Source of the DNA: JBBQUN01 sp963698395
GTDB lineage: Bacteria > Actinomycetota > Acidimicrobiia > Acidimicrobiales > SZUA-35
NCBI GenBank assembly: GCA_963698395.1
Contig: CAVOQQ010000002.1
Coordinates: 62,001 to 126,000, forward strand
DNA: 64,000 nt
Reading direction: 5' to 3'
Shown here: in pieces, positions 1-9,994 of the stretch
Layout: the number at the start of each line of letters is the position of its first letter
Numbering within the stretch: position 1 is the stretch's first letter
Made by a program: the position numbers and the translations under genes
Notes under the pieces: model-generated
What the model was told of the DNA's origin: nothing
Seen by the model: the letters and a program-made list of their open reading frames with translations, nothing else
Database searches by the model: none

Positions 1-435
1 CTGGTGAGTACATCCCGAGCACGAGCGGCTGGGTCCGCGAGCAGATCGAGACCTACGAGGCCTCGGGCGGAACCGAAGCCGGCACACTGAGAGAGACCGG
101 CATCCCCGTGATCATCGTGACCTTCCGCGGGAAGGGAGAGGGCACGATCCGCAAGATCGCCCTCATGCGGGTCGAACACGACGGCGAATACGCGCTCATC
201 GCCTCGATGGGCGGGGCTCCGAAGAACCCTGCGTGGTACCACTCGCTCGTGCGGAATCCGAACGACGTCACGATCCAGGACGGCCCGGAACCGTTCGCCG
301 TGACGCGTCCGCCTCGTCGAGGGCGACGAGCGCCAAACCTGGTGGGACCGTGGCGTTGCGGTGTTCCCGACCTACGCCGAGTACGAAGCCAAGACCGATC
401 GAACCATCCCGATCTTCGTCGCCACTCGCGTCTGA
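1..435 (+). CDS. DUF385 deazaflavin-dependent nitroreductase-family protein (5' partial, frameshifted)
   Basis: This is the C-terminal part of a DUF385 (Ddn-like) protein. Family members bind the deazaflavin F420 and act on quinones or nitro compounds. The visible part opens with GEYIPSTSGWVREQIE, has the family core VIIVTFRG followed by RKIALMRVEHDGEYAL, and ends PTYAEYEAKTDR then IPIFVATRV. The start lies before the window. The frame breaks near position 307: removing one base in ACG-C-GTC restores a continuous reading through EGDERQTWWDRGVAVF to the TGA at 433-435. I treat this as a likely single-base sequence error, not a true pseudogene. The family call is firm; the substrate is unknown. 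Confidence 0.8.
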
Positions 436-460
436 GTTCCCAGATCAGTCGACGGATTCG

Positions 461-489
461 CTATTTCTGACCGATTTGGTCAGGAATAG
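461..489. promoter_or_regulatory. 12-bp inverted repeat upstream of metY, probable repressor operator
   Basis: The arms CTATTTCTGACC and GGTCAGGAATAG flank a 5-base spacer and differ at one position; the core CTGACCgatttGGTCAG is perfect. The site ends 63 bp before the metY start codon and lies in the only gap between the two genes. The architecture (short AT-rich centre and 12-bp arms) resembles operators of dimeric winged-helix regulators such as Rrf2-family proteins. No such regulator is encoded in the window, so the binding protein is an inference. A terminator for the upstream gene is possible but less likely, because there is no T-run. Confidence 0.6.
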
Positions 490-552
490 GTCTATCGTGC
501 CCTTGCACAGATTTCGACGGCGGGCCACGCCACACGACAGGGGAACGAACAG

Positions 553-1864
553 ATGACCGACGGGTGGGGATTCGAGACCAAGCAGATTCACGCCGGGCAC
601 GAGCCCGACTCGGCAACCGGCGCTCGCGCCGTGCCGATCTATCAGACCACGGCGTATGAGTTCAAGAGCTCGGAGCACGCTGCGAACCTGTTCGCGCTGG
701 CCGAGCCGGGCAACATCTACACCCGCATCATGAACCCGACCCAGGGTGTGCTCGAGACTCGGGTGGCGGCCCTCGAAGGCGGCCTGTCGTCGACCGCCGC
801 CGGCGTGCCTGGTGCACTGATCGTGGCGTCGGGTCAGGCGGCGGAGACGCTCGCCATCATGAACATCGCCGAGGCCGGCGATCACATCGTCGCCGGATCC
901 GCCCTCTACGGCGGCACCTACAACCTGCTCCACTACACGCTTCCGAAGTACGGGATCGAGACCACGTTCGTCGACGCCGACGACCCCGAGGCGTGGAAGG
1001 CTGCGGTTCGACCGAACACCAAGCTGTTCTACGGCGAGTCGATCGGCAACCCGAAGAACTCGATCCTCGACATCGAGATGGTCGCCGGTGTCGCCCATGA
1101 GGCCGGCGTGCCGCTCGTGATCGACAACACCGTCGCCACGCCGTATCTCATCCGTCCGCTCGAGCACGGAGCCGACATCGTGGTGCACTCGGCCACCAAG
1201 TTCCTCGGCGGTCATGGCACGGCGATCGCCGGCGCCATCGTCGACGGTGGCTCGTTCGACTTCTCCGATGCCGAGCAAGTACCCGAACTACAACCAGCCC
1301 GATCCCAGCTACCACGGCCTCACCTACTGGCCGATGCTCGGCGCCGGTGCCTTCATTGCCAAGGCCCGAGTGCAGTTGCTGCGCGACCTCGGTCCGGCGA
1401 TCAGCCCGTTCAACGCCTTCCTGGTGATCCAGGGCATCGAGACCCTGTCACTGCGCATGGAGCGACACGTCACCAACGCCCAGCGGGTTGCCGAGTTCCT
1501 CGAGGCGCACCCGCAGGTCGAGCGAGTCAACTACGCCGGTCTGGCGTCGTCGCCCTACAACGCCGCCGCCGAGAAGTACACCGGCGGACGCGGCGCCGGC
1601 TCGGTGCCATCGTTCATCATCGCCGGTGGCAAGGAAGCCGGTCAGAAGTTCGTCGAGGCCCTCGAGCTGCACAGCCACGTCGCCAACATCGGCGACGTTC
1701 GGTCGCTCGTCATCCACCCGGCTTCGACCACGCACTCGCAGCTCAGCGAAGACGAGCAGCTCACCGCCGGTGTCGAGCCCGGTCTGGTGCGCCTGAGCGT
1801 CGGCCTCGAGTCGATCGACGACATCATCGCCGACCTCGAGATCGGCTTCGCCGCCGCCACGTAG
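553..1864 (+). CDS. metY: O-acetylhomoserine sulfhydrylase (frameshifted)
   Basis: This PLP enzyme of the Cys/Met metabolism family joins O-acetylhomoserine with sulfide to form homocysteine in the methionine pathway. It starts MTDGWGFETKQIHAGHEPDS, the typical OAHS N-terminus, and has the PLP lysine in HSATKFLGGHGTAIAG at about residue 216. After a frame break near 1275 (an extra base in GAG-C-AAG) the sequence continues KYPNYNQPDPSYHGLTYW and ends in a normal C-terminus with FIIAGGKEAGQKFVEALELHS. The rejoined length of about 437 residues fits the family. A large palindrome lies 63 bp upstream, which suggests single-gene regulation by sulfur or methionine status. The frameshift is probably a sequence error, since both halves are well conserved. 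Confidence 0.93.
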
Positions 1865-1949
1865 CCCCTCCGGACCCCTGTCCGAACACACTGGAGCGGC
1901 TCACCCTCGATTTCGGGGGTGAGCCGCCCCAGTTTCGGCGTTGTGCGGC

Positions 1950-2879
1950 TCAGCCGCTCCGATCGAGTTCGAGGAAGACCCGCAGATCGGCGATCACGTC
2001 GAGGGGGCGGTGTCGGATCTCGGCGAAGCCGTAGCGAGCCAAGCCCCAGCCCTCTCGTCGAGCGGTGCGCTCCCGGGCGCGATCACGAGCCGTGTCTTGG
2101 GTGAGCGTGTGCCAACGCCGGCCATCGATCTCGACGATCTTGCGTTTGACGGGGTCGGCGAAATCGACGATGCCCCGGATGCCGTCGTACCAGGGCGGTT
2201 GGTACTGGGGGATGAGTCCCGGGATCTCGTTGGCGATCACCAGCAGCAGGAACTCATGCTCGAGCGCGCTGAGATCGACGGGCTGGTCGGCGATCTGCTC
2301 GAGCACCAAGCGCCGGGCAGCTGCTCCTGGGGCCCCCGACCGCAGCAGCGGCTCGACGCACGCCCGCAGTTCCGACGCCGAGCACTTGCCCTCTTTGATC
2401 GCCCACTCGGCGAGGAAGAGCGATCGGCTCGTGGTCACGATCTGGCTGAGGTCCACAAGCGTGCGAGCCACCGTCGTGGTGCGTAGATCGTCTACGACGG
2501 TCAGATCGCTCGCCGGAAGTCGGCGACTTTGGTGTACCACGGCGGGCGAAGAGAGCGAACGCGGTCGACCGTGCGGCACCACGAGATGGGGTGACCAGGG
2601 GATCTGGCCCATCGGGAGCTCGTGGAGATAGGCCGCAGCGATGTGACTCAGAGCGCCGCTCGGATGGGCAAGCAGGCATGCTCGTGCGATCTGCCGTTGC
2701 CGATCCGGCGCAGCAGCGAGACCGATGACGCCGTTGCCGAACGAGCGGAGCAGACCTGAGGCGAGCCGGCGATCGATGGCGCTCGAGGAGATGCCGCCGG
2801 CCAGCAACTGTTTCCTGGTCGAGACCCAGTTGGACCGGCCGAGTAGGGCCAGCAGGACGTGATCGATGGAACGGGTCAT
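1950..2879 (-). CDS. AbiEi-like N-terminal / DUF559-like nuclease-fold protein
   Basis: This 309-residue protein starts MTRSIDHVLLALLGRSNWVS. Its N-terminal half resembles the winged-helix domain of AbiEi-type antitoxin proteins, with a region of the type RQLLAGGISSSAIDRRLASG. The C-terminal part, around DFADPVKRKIVEIDGRRWH followed by an arginine-rich helix ending near RVFLELDRSG, resembles the DUF559 (Vsr/endonuclease-like) fold: the pattern D-x(n)-E-I-D-G-x-x-W-H is the usual signature. Such fusions are common in actinobacteria and are usually solitary; no toxin partner is adjacent. Its function is unknown. It is divergent from the cyclophilin gene, with a 276-bp gap. The start was chosen at the first ATG in front of the conserved part. 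Confidence 0.7.
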   Translation of the reverse strand: MTRSIDHVLLALLGRSNWVSTRKQLLAGGISSSAIDRRLASGLLRSFGNGVIGLAAAPDRQRQIARACLLAHPSGALSHIAAAYLHELPMGQIPWSPHLVVPHGRPRSLSSPAVVHQSRRLPASDLTVVDDLRTTTVARTLVDLSQIVTTSRSLFLAEWAIKEGKCSASELRACVEPLLRSGAPGAAARRLVLEQIADQPVDLSALEHEFLLLVIANEIPGLIPQYQPPWYDGIRGIVDFADPVKRKIVEIDGRRWHTLTQDTARDRARERTARREGWGLARYGFAEIRHRPLDVIADLRVFLELDRSG

Positions 2880-3006
2880 TGCGGTCGGTCTTTCCGTGAA
2901 CGTGCTGCACGGCGACCGGGATCGCGAAACCATGACGGTAGGGAGCTTGGAGCCAGTCGCCACCTGGCGGCTCACGGTTGGAGCGTCTCGGCGTCGCTCG
3001 ATCGAA

Positions 3007-3052
3007 TTCTGGAGCGGATCGGTATCAGATCCGGGGGTAGGCCTCTCCAGAA
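3007..3052. other. Nested inverted repeats in the gap before the cyclophilin gene
   Basis: An outer perfect 8-bp pair (TTCTGGAG at 3007-3014 and CTCCAGAA at 3045-3052) encloses an inner 6-bp pair (CGGATC at 3015-3020 and GATCCG at 3028-3033). On a transcript this would give a two-tier hairpin about 105 nt upstream of the ppi start. It lies in the divergent gap between the DUF559-like gene and ppi. It could be an operator or a leader structure; nothing further supports either. Confidence 0.35.
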
Positions 3053-3155
3053 CTTCGGTGGGAGGGGAGGGGATCGCTGCCAGACTGGCTGGGCGGTGAT
3101 CGCTCGAAGGCGAGTCGGTCGCCGCGCCCCCCGATCCCAACAGAAGGACACCTAC

Positions 3156-3713
<558 letters not shown>

Positions 3714-3716
3714 AAC

Positions 3717-3867
3717 GCTTCGGCCCTGGCGGGCCTCTGGCGTTTCTTCGAGTTGCTCGCTGCGCTCCCAACGTCGCGTTCTTCGAGTTGCTCGCTGCGC
3801 TCCCAACGTCGCGTTGCTTTGACGTTGCGGTGCTTCGGCCCTGGCGGGCCTCTGGCGTTTCTTCGAG
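3717..3867. repeat. Compound direct repeats downstream of the cyclophilin gene
   Basis: Two repeat families are interleaved here. A 36-bp unit beginning GCTTCGGCCCTGGCGGGCC occurs at 3717-3752 and 3832-3867. A 37-bp unit beginning TTCTTCGAGTTGCTCGCTGC occurs at 3744-3780 and 3779-3815, overlapping by two bases, so its period is 35. The first family contains the small hairpin GGCCC-tggc-GGGCC followed by a T-rich stretch, so each copy may act as a weak terminator. The region runs from 4 bases after the ppi stop to about 80 bases before the oxygenase start. No open frame there looks like protein. This is one of several tandem repeats at gene 3' ends in the window. Confidence 0.75.
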
Positions 3868-3947
3868 ATCGCTTCAAACCGAACAGACGAGGGGTCGGGG
3901 TTTGCCTCGGCCCTTCGTCGCGACCTGGGGCTCACTACGCTGGCGAC

Positions 3948-4952
3948 ATGAGTGATCCGATCCTCGATGTCGATCTGCTGGGGTTCGAAACCGGCGACGC
4001 AGCAACCCGACGGGCCGTGGTCGATGGCGTGATGCGGAGTTTGCGTTCGGGGTTCGTCTACACCAGCCACGACGTGAGCGACGACCTGATCGACACCGCG
4101 TACGGGATGCTCGAGACGTTCTTCTCGCTGTCGCCGGAAGAGAAGCAGACAGCCCATGCTCCCGGAACGTTCGGGCAGACCGGCTACACCGGCCTCCTCG
4201 TCGAGACGGCCGCGATCAGCGACCATCCCGACTGGAAGGAGATGCTCAACTGGGGGAGCGAGATCCCCTCGGGTCATCCGCTCCAGCGCAAGTACCCGAC
4301 CCGCTATCCCGACCAGGTTCTGCCCGAAGCCCTCGTCCCGGGAATATCCGAGGTGCTCCAGCACTTTCATGACCGTGTCCACGACACCCAACGCCGATTC
4401 CTGCGGGTCATCGCCGAGGGAATCGGCTGCCACGAGTCGTTCTTCGATGTCATGACCACCGATGCGCCGACGCTCAGTCGGGCGATCCACTACCCGTCCA
4501 TGCAACAGGCACCGACGAGCGACGGTTCCTACGGTCCCCACGTGTGGGCGGCCGAACACGGCGACATCAACCTGATCACCGCGCTCCCTCGAGCGACGGC
4601 CCGAGGCCTCCAGGTGAAGACCGAAGACGGCTGGACCGACGCCATTCCTCCCGACGGAGGGATGATCATCAACACGGGCATCATGCTCGAACACCTCACC
4701 AACGGGGTCATTCCCGTTGGCGTCCACCGGGTGGTGGCCGATCCCGATCAACCAGGCGAGCGCTACTCGGTCGTGCAATTCTGCCACCCGACGCCCTGGA
4801 CCATTCTCAGTCCGGTCAGCACCTGCATCACTCCCGACAACCCACAACGCCACGCACCCATCTCGGCAGCCGATCGCCTCGACCTCGTCCTCTACGAGAT
4901 CAACCTGGTCGACGACGCCCGCCGAGTCGAAACCCAAGAAGGAGCATCATGA
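3948..4952 (+). CDS. 2-oxoglutarate/Fe(II)-dependent dioxygenase (isopenicillin N synthase family)
   Basis: The 334-residue product has the DIOX_N region (GFVYTSHDVSDDLIDTAYGM) and the 2OG-Fe(II) domain. The iron-binding facial triad is visible as H204 and D206 in AAEHGDINLI and H260 in GVHRVVADP. The 2-oxoglutarate-binding Arg-x-Ser is in ERYSVVQF shortly after. The substrate cannot be read from the sequence. The last codons overlap the msrB start in ATGA (4949-4952), so the two are almost certainly co-translated. Upstream lies only the repeat region, so the promoter must be within about 80 bp. The domain call is firm. Confidence 0.88.
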   Translation: MSDPILDVDLLGFETGDAATRRAVVDGVMRSLRSGFVYTSHDVSDDLIDTAYGMLETFFSLSPEEKQTAHAPGTFGQTGYTGLLVETAAISDHPDWKEMLNWGSEIPSGHPLQRKYPTRYPDQVLPEALVPGISEVLQHFHDRVHDTQRRFLRVIAEGIGCHESFFDVMTTDAPTLSRAIHYPSMQQAPTSDGSYGPHVWAAEHGDINLITALPRATARGLQVKTEDGWTDAIPPDGGMIINTGIMLEHLTNGVIPVGVHRVVADPDQPGERYSVVQFCHPTPWTILSPVSTCITPDNPQRHAPISAADRLDLVLYEINLVDDARRVETQEGAS

Positions 4953-5368
4953 CGAACGCCGAGCCAACCAAGACCTTCGATCCCACCGAGTTGCGCAAGC
5001 GCCTCACCCCGGAGCAGTTCCACGTCACCCAGACCGCCGGAACCGAGCGCGCCTTCAGTGGTGAGTACTGGAACGTCTGGGATGACGGCACCTACCACTG
5101 CGTGGTCTGCGACGAGCCGCTGTTCGACTCGGGCACCAAGTTCGACGCCGGCTGCGGATGGCCGAGCTTCGACCGTGCGCTGTCCGACGACAAGGTCACC
5201 GAGAAGCGAGACCTGAGCCATGGCATGGTCCGCACCGAGGTCGTCTGCTCGGGCTGCGGCGCTCACCTCGGGCACGTGTTCCCCGACGGACCGACCGAGA
5301 CCGGCGCCCGCTACTGCATGAACTCGGCCTCGCTGCATCTGGCGAAGGGCGAGCGAGTCGAGAGCTGA
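4949..5368 (+). CDS. msrB: Peptide-methionine (R)-S-oxide reductase
   Basis: MsrB reduces the R-epimer of methionine sulfoxide in proteins. The 139-residue protein has the zinc site CVVC (C51, C54) and CSGC (C100, C103), the GCGWPSF motif, and the catalytic cysteine C123 in RYCMNSASL. Its length is normal for a free-standing MsrB. It begins inside the stop codon of the oxygenase gene, so it is the second gene of a two-gene operon with an AAGGAG Shine-Dalgarno at 4938-4943. The start is confirmed by this overlap. Confidence 0.95.
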   Translation: MTNAEPTKTFDPTELRKRLTPEQFHVTQTAGTERAFSGEYWNVWDDGTYHCVVCDEPLFDSGTKFDAGCGWPSFDRALSDDKVTEKRDLSHGMVRTEVVCSGCGAHLGHVFPDGPTETGARYCMNSASLHLAKGERVES

Positions 5369-5378
5369 CCGCTGTCTC

Positions 5379-5438
5379 GGCTCTCGGTGCACGGAACTCG
5401 TGGTGCACACGAACTCTCGGTGCACGGAGCTGAGAGCC
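5379..5438. terminator. Hairpin with internal repeats between convergent msrB and serC
   Basis: GGCTCTC (5379-5385) pairs with GAGAGCC (5432-5438). Inside, the 15-mer CTCTCGGTGCACGGA occurs twice (5381-5395 and 5414-5428), with a related GTGGTGCAC between them. The element lies between the ends of msrB (+) and serC (-), where a bidirectional terminator is expected. No T-run follows. Confidence 0.45.
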
Positions 5439-5487
5439 CAAGCGACAATCGGTCTCGAGTTGGTGGGATTCGATTGGGGAGTGAGCG

Positions 5488-6619
5488 TCAGGCCATCTGT
5501 TCGACCACGTAGTCGATGCTCTTGGTGAGCGCTTCGACGTCGGTCGGGTCGACGCTGGGGAACATGGCGATGCGGAGCTGGTTGCGGCCCAGCTTGCGGT
5601 ACGACTCGGTGTCGACCACCCCGTTGGCCCGCAGCACCTTCGACACCGTGATGGCGTCGATCGCGTCGTCGAGGTCGATCGTGCCGACCACGTGGCTGCG
5701 CTCGGACGCGCTCGGCGACGAACGGCGAGGTGTAGCTGGTGCGTTCGGCCCAGCCGTAGAGCGCCTCGGCCGATGCGTCGCACCGGCCGGCGGAGAAGTC
5801 CATGCCACCGTTGTCGTTGAACCACTCGACCTGCTGCACGGCCAAGAAGATGGTGGCCAGGGCCGGGGTGTTGTAGGTCTGGTTCTTGGTGGAGTTGTCG
5901 AGGGCGATCGTGAGATCGAGTCCCGGCGGAATCCAGCGAGGGCCGGCGCCGATCTTGGCGATCCGGTCTTGTGCCGCCGGTGAGCAGCAGGCGATCCAGA
6001 GGCCGCCGTCGGAGGCGAAGGCCTTCTGCGGGGCGAAGTAGTAGCAGTCGATCTGGCTCGGGTCCCAGCGCAGTCCACCGGCAGCCGACGTGGCGTCGAC
6101 CGCCACGATGGCGTCGCCGGTGCCCTCCGGTCGGGCCAGGTTCATGGCCACGCCGGTGGAGGTCTCGTTGTGGGTGAGGGCGTAGAGGTCGACCCCCTGG
6201 GCGGCGACCGGCACCGGATGGGTGCCGGTGTCCGACGAGATCACGACCGGGTCGGCGAGGAACGGCGCCGCCGCAGTGCAGGCGGCGAACTTCGAGGAGA
6301 ACTCGCCGAACACCAGGTGCTGCGACTTCGCCTCGACCAGGCCGAACGTGGCCGCGTCCCAGAACAGCGTGGTGCCGCCGTTGCCGAGCACGACCTCCCA
6401 ATCGTCGGGCAGGCCGAACAGGGTGGCGATGCCGTCGCGCAGCCGGCCCACCATGTCTTTCACCATCGGCTGGCGGTGCGACGTTCCCATGTAGTGGGGG
6501 GCGGCCGACGCCAACGCGTCGATGGCTTCGGGGCGGACCTTCGAGGGTCCGGCACCGAAACGGCCGTCCTTGGGCAGAAGATCGGACGGAATCGAGATTG
6601 ACGGTGGTGTTTGGCTCAC
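5488..6619 (-). CDS. serC: Phosphoserine aminotransferase (frameshifted)
   Basis: SerC is the second enzyme of serine synthesis, converting 3-phosphohydroxypyruvate to phosphoserine with PLP. The reading starts at a GTG (VSQTPPSISIPSDLLP) and has DGRFGAGPSKVRPEAI, VVLGNGGTTLFWDAATFGL, and the PLP-lysine region YYFAPQKAFASDGGLW. Near 5705 one extra base breaks the frame; beyond it the sequence resumes ERSHVVGTIDLDDAIDAITV and ends SIDYVVEQMA. The joined length of about 376 residues is normal. serA, the partner gene, is 20 kb away at 25188. It is divergent from the aspartate aminotransferase gene with a 56-bp gap, so the promoters overlap. The break is likely a sequence error. Confidence 0.92.
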
Positions 6620-6675
6620 AGGATGAGAGGATTGCAGCTCGGACCACGAGACACACCCAAAGTGGGGAGCAAACC

Positions 6676-7872
6676 ATGGCAACCGGTCGAATTTCTGCAC
6701 GAGTCGCATCCATTGCGCCTTCCGCCACGCTGGCGGTCGATGCCAAGGCGAAGGCGTTGAAGGCCGCAGGCGAGCCGGTGATCGGCTTCGGTGCCGGTGA
6801 ACCCGACTTCCCGACGCCCGACTACATCGTGGAAGCAGCCGTCGAGGCGTGTCGCAATCCGAAGTACCACAAGTACAGCCCGGCGGGCGGTCTTCCCGAG
6901 CTCAAGGAGGCCATCGCGGCAAAGACGCTGCGCGACTCCGGCCTGACGGTCGAGCCCAGCCAGATCGTGGTCACCAACGGCGGCAAGCACGCCGTCTACA
7001 ACGCCTTCGCCGGCCTGCTCGACCCGGGCGACGAGGTGCTCATTCCCACTCCGTACTGGACCACCTATCCCGAGCCGGTGAAGCTCGCCGGCGGCGTTCC
7101 CGTCGAGGTCCCCACCGACATCACCGCCGGCTTCAAGGCCACGGTCGAGCAGCTCGAAGCCGCCCGTACCCCCAAGACCAAGGCGCTCATCTTCGTGAGC
7201 CCCTCGAACCCGTCGGGCGCGGTCTACTCCAAGGACCAGGTCGAGGCCATCGGCCGGTGGGCGGTCGACGCCGGAATCTGGGTCGTCACCGACGAGATCT
7301 ACGAGCACCTCACCTACGGCGACAACGAGTTCCACTCGATGCCGACCCTCGTGCCCGAACTGGTCGATCGTTGCATCGTGCTGAACGGTGTCGCCAAGAC
7401 CTACGCCATGACCGGCTGGCGGGTCGGGTGGTTGATTGCGCCGGCCGACATGGCCAAGGCGCTCACCAGTCTCCAGTCGCACCAGACGTCGAACGTGGCC
7501 AATGTCGCCCAGGTGGCTGCGCTCGCAGCGGTGTCGGGCGATCTTGCTGCGGTCGAGATGATGCGTGAGGCCTTCGACCGTCGTCGCAAGACCATGTTCG
7601 CCATGCTCTCCGACATGAACGGTGTGTCGGTCATCGAACCCGAGGGTGCGTTCTACGCCTTCCCCTCGTTCGAAGGCGTCATCGGTCGCACCATCGGCGG
7701 CGTCACGATCGACTCGACGATCACGCTCGCCGACACCATCCTCGAACAGGTGAAGGTGGCCTTCGTCCCCGGCGAGGCGTTCGGCAGCCCCGGCTACGGC
7801 CGGTTCTCCTTTGCCATGGGCGACGACGACATGGCCGAAGGACTGCGCCGCATCGGCGAGTTCCTGGCTTGA
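6676..7872 (+). CDS. Pyridoxal-phosphate aspartate aminotransferase (class I)
   Basis: The 398-residue protein is a type I aminotransferase of the Ib subgroup, which interconverts aspartate and oxaloacetate using 2-oxoglutarate. Motifs are FGAGEPDFPTPDYI, the NGGKHA turn, FVSPSNPSGAVYS, VVTDEIYEHL, and the PLP lysine K241 in LNGVAKTYAMTGWRVGW, ending with the substrate-binding Arg in YGRFSFA. The ATG at 6676 has GGGGAG six bases upstream. The S9 peptidase gene starts 3 bp after the stop, so the two are probably in one transcript. Other substrates of subgroup Ib enzymes are possible. Confidence 0.9.
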   Translation: MATGRISARVASIAPSATLAVDAKAKALKAAGEPVIGFGAGEPDFPTPDYIVEAAVEACRNPKYHKYSPAGGLPELKEAIAAKTLRDSGLTVEPSQIVVTNGGKHAVYNAFAGLLDPGDEVLIPTPYWTTYPEPVKLAGGVPVEVPTDITAGFKATVEQLEAARTPKTKALIFVSPSNPSGAVYSKDQVEAIGRWAVDAGIWVVTDEIYEHLTYGDNEFHSMPTLVPELVDRCIVLNGVAKTYAMTGWRVGWLIAPADMAKALTSLQSHQTSNVANVAQVAALAAVSGDLAAVEMMREAFDRRRKTMFAMLSDMNGVSVIEPEGAFYAFPSFEGVIGRTIGGVTIDSTITLADTILEQVKVAFVPGEAFGSPGYGRFSFAMGDDDMAEGLRRIGEFLA

Positions 7873-7875
7873 TCG

Positions 7876-9978
7876 ATGCCTGAACTTCCCTACGGTTCCT
7901 GGCCGTCCCCGATCACCGCTGATCTCGTCGCCGCCGGCGGCGTCGGCCTCGGCGGACCTGCCGTTCGTGGCGCCGAACGATGGTGGGCCGAATCGCGTCC
8001 ATCAGAGGCGGGGCGAGTCGTGCTCGTTCGGTCTGCTCCTGGGGCCGACGGCACGGCCGTCGTCGCCGACGTTCTGCCCGAGGGCTTCTCCGCTCGCACC
8101 CGAGTCCACGAGTACGGCGGAGGAGCGTGGTTCCTGGGCCGGGCCGACGCCTACTTCTCCAACATGGCCGATCAGCGGCTCTACCGGATACCGCCGATCG
8201 ACGCCGACGATGCCATCGGAGGAATCGAGCCGATCGCGCTCACCCCCAAACCGCCGCTTCCCGGCGCCTGGCGCTTCGCCGATGGGGTCGAGACACCCGA
8301 TGGTGCATGGATCATCTGCGTGCGCGAATCGCACGTCGCCCCACCGCCGCTGCCCCCCAGCGGTCTGTTCGACGACGAACCGACCGCTCATGGCGAGCCG
8401 ACCACCGACGCGAGCTCGACCGATGGCGCCTCGTTCGGCGAGCCGGCGACGGTGCTGCTCGACGAAGCGTTGAACGAGATCGTCGCCATCCCGCTCGATG
8501 GCTCCGAGCCACCCCGGGTCGAGGTGACCGGCAGCGACTTCGTTGCGGCCCCTCGGGTATCGCCCGATGGTCGCTGGGTGAGCTGGATCCGTTGGAACCA
8601 TCCCAACATGCCGTGGGACGGCACCGTGCTGTGCGCTGCGCCCATCTTCGACGGGTGCCGATTCGGCAACGCCCAGGTGATCGCCGGCAACGAGCACGAG
8701 TCGATCGTCGGCGCGAACTGGACCTCCGACGGGCGCCTCGTCTTCAGTAGCGACCGATCGGGTTTCTGGAACCTCAACACGTGGCGTCCCGGCGATCCGG
8801 CGGCATCGCCCCTCACCCGCCTTGGTGACGCCGAGATCGGTGGGCCGCCGTGGAACTTCGGTCTCCAGCCGTGGGCCGAGCTGTCCGACGGTCGGCTCGC
8901 CGTCATCGTCACCAGGCGTGCCGTCGATGCGCTCGCAATCGTGGAACCCGATGGCACCGTTGCGGTCGTCGACGAGCGGTTCCCGAGTCTCTCGTCGATC
9001 GTCGCGACGTCCGATGGTCGCGTCGCCTGTTGCGTCGGGCCGGCCGACACGGCTCCGGCGCTCGTCGAACTCGATCCCATGGCGCCCGACGCCGACCCCG
9101 TCGTGCTGCGAGCGCCATCCCGGCTGGTCGATGATCCCGCGTGGTTCAGTCGAGCCCAACGGTTCGACTATCAGGCGGCGGATGGCGGCGATCGTCACGC
9201 GTTCTTCTACGAGCCGACCGCGGCGGGGATCACCGGCCCCCACGGGTCGGTGCCGCCGCTGATCGTGGTCGGCCACGGTGGGCCGACCGCCCACTCGAAC
9301 CCGGCGCTCAACCTCAAGATCCAGTACTGGACCAGTCGTGGTTTCGCCGTCGTCGACGTGAACTACGGCGGATCGACCGGATTCGGTCGTGCCTACCGGC
9401 AACTGCTCGACGGTCGGTGGGGGATCGTCGACGTCGACGACTGTGTGAACGCCGCTCGTCAATTGGCCGCCGCCGGCCGGGTCGATCCCGATCGCATGGC
9501 CATCCGTGGGAGCTCGGCCGGCGGTCTCACCGTGCTCAATGCGCTCATCACCTCCGATGTCTTCGCTGCCGGCACCAGCCTCTACGGGGTTGCCGACCTC
9601 GAGGCGCTCGCCACCGACACCCACAAGTTCGAGCGCCGCTATCTCGACAACCTCATCGCGCCGTGGCCGTCGGGCAAGGCGATCTACGACGCCCGATCGC
9701 CGATCAACCATGTTGATGCCCTCAACTGCCCACTGCTCGTCCTGCAGGGCACCGAAGACGAGATCGTGCCGCCGAGCCAATCCGCAGCCATCGTCGCCGC
9801 CGTGGCCAACAAGGGCATCCCCCACGCCGCCATCTACTTCGATGGCGAGCAGCATGGTTTCCGGCAGAAGGAATCGATCGTCCGCTCGCTCGAGGCCGAG
9901 CTCTGGTTCTACGGCCGGGTCTTCGGGTTCACGCCCGCCGACGAGATCGAACCGATCGAAGGCGCCGTCGGCCTCTGA
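7876..9978 (+). CDS. S9 family prolyl oligopeptidase-type serine peptidase
   Basis: This 700-residue protein has an N-terminal beta-propeller (repeated PDGRWVSWIRW, TSDGRLVFSSDRSG style blades, residues ~1-420) and a C-terminal alpha/beta hydrolase domain. The catalytic triad is visible as S547 in GSSAGG, D628 in GTEDEIVP and H660 in GEQHGF. The arrangement and the conserved VVDVNYGGSTGFGRAYR segment place it in the S9C (acylaminoacyl-peptidase / dipeptidyl aminopeptidase) group. No signal peptide is seen, so it is likely a cytoplasmic oligopeptidase. It begins 3 bp after the aminotransferase stop. Confidence 0.92.
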   Translation: MPELPYGSWPSPITADLVAAGGVGLGGPAVRGAERWWAESRPSEAGRVVLVRSAPGADGTAVVADVLPEGFSARTRVHEYGGGAWFLGRADAYFSNMADQRLYRIPPIDADDAIGGIEPIALTPKPPLPGAWRFADGVETPDGAWIICVRESHVAPPPLPPSGLFDDEPTAHGEPTTDASSTDGASFGEPATVLLDEALNEIVAIPLDGSEPPRVEVTGSDFVAAPRVSPDGRWVSWIRWNHPNMPWDGTVLCAAPIFDGCRFGNAQVIAGNEHESIVGANWTSDGRLVFSSDRSGFWNLNTWRPGDPAASPLTRLGDAEIGGPPWNFGLQPWAELSDGRLAVIVTRRAVDALAIVEPDGTVAVVDERFPSLSSIVATSDGRVACCVGPADTAPALVELDPMAPDADPVVLRAPSRLVDDPAWFSRAQRFDYQAADGGDRHAFFYEPTAAGITGPHGSVPPLIVVGHGGPTAHSNPALNLKIQYWTSRGFAVVDVNYGGSTGFGRAYRQLLDGRWGIVDVDDCVNAARQLAAAGRVDPDRMAIRGSSAGGLTVLNALITSDVFAAGTSLYGVADLEALATDTHKFERRYLDNLIAPWPSGKAIYDARSPINHVDALNCPLLVLQGTEDEIVPPSQSAAIVAAVANKGIPHAAIYFDGEQHGFRQKESIVRSLEAELWFYGRVFGFTPADEIEPIEGAVGL

Positions 9979-9994
9979 CCGGGCCGGCCGGGTC

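Noticed and set aside
1950..2879. A type IV toxin-antitoxin pair based on the AbiEi-like domain
   Set aside because: No AbiEii nucleotidyltransferase toxin gene is adjacent on either side.
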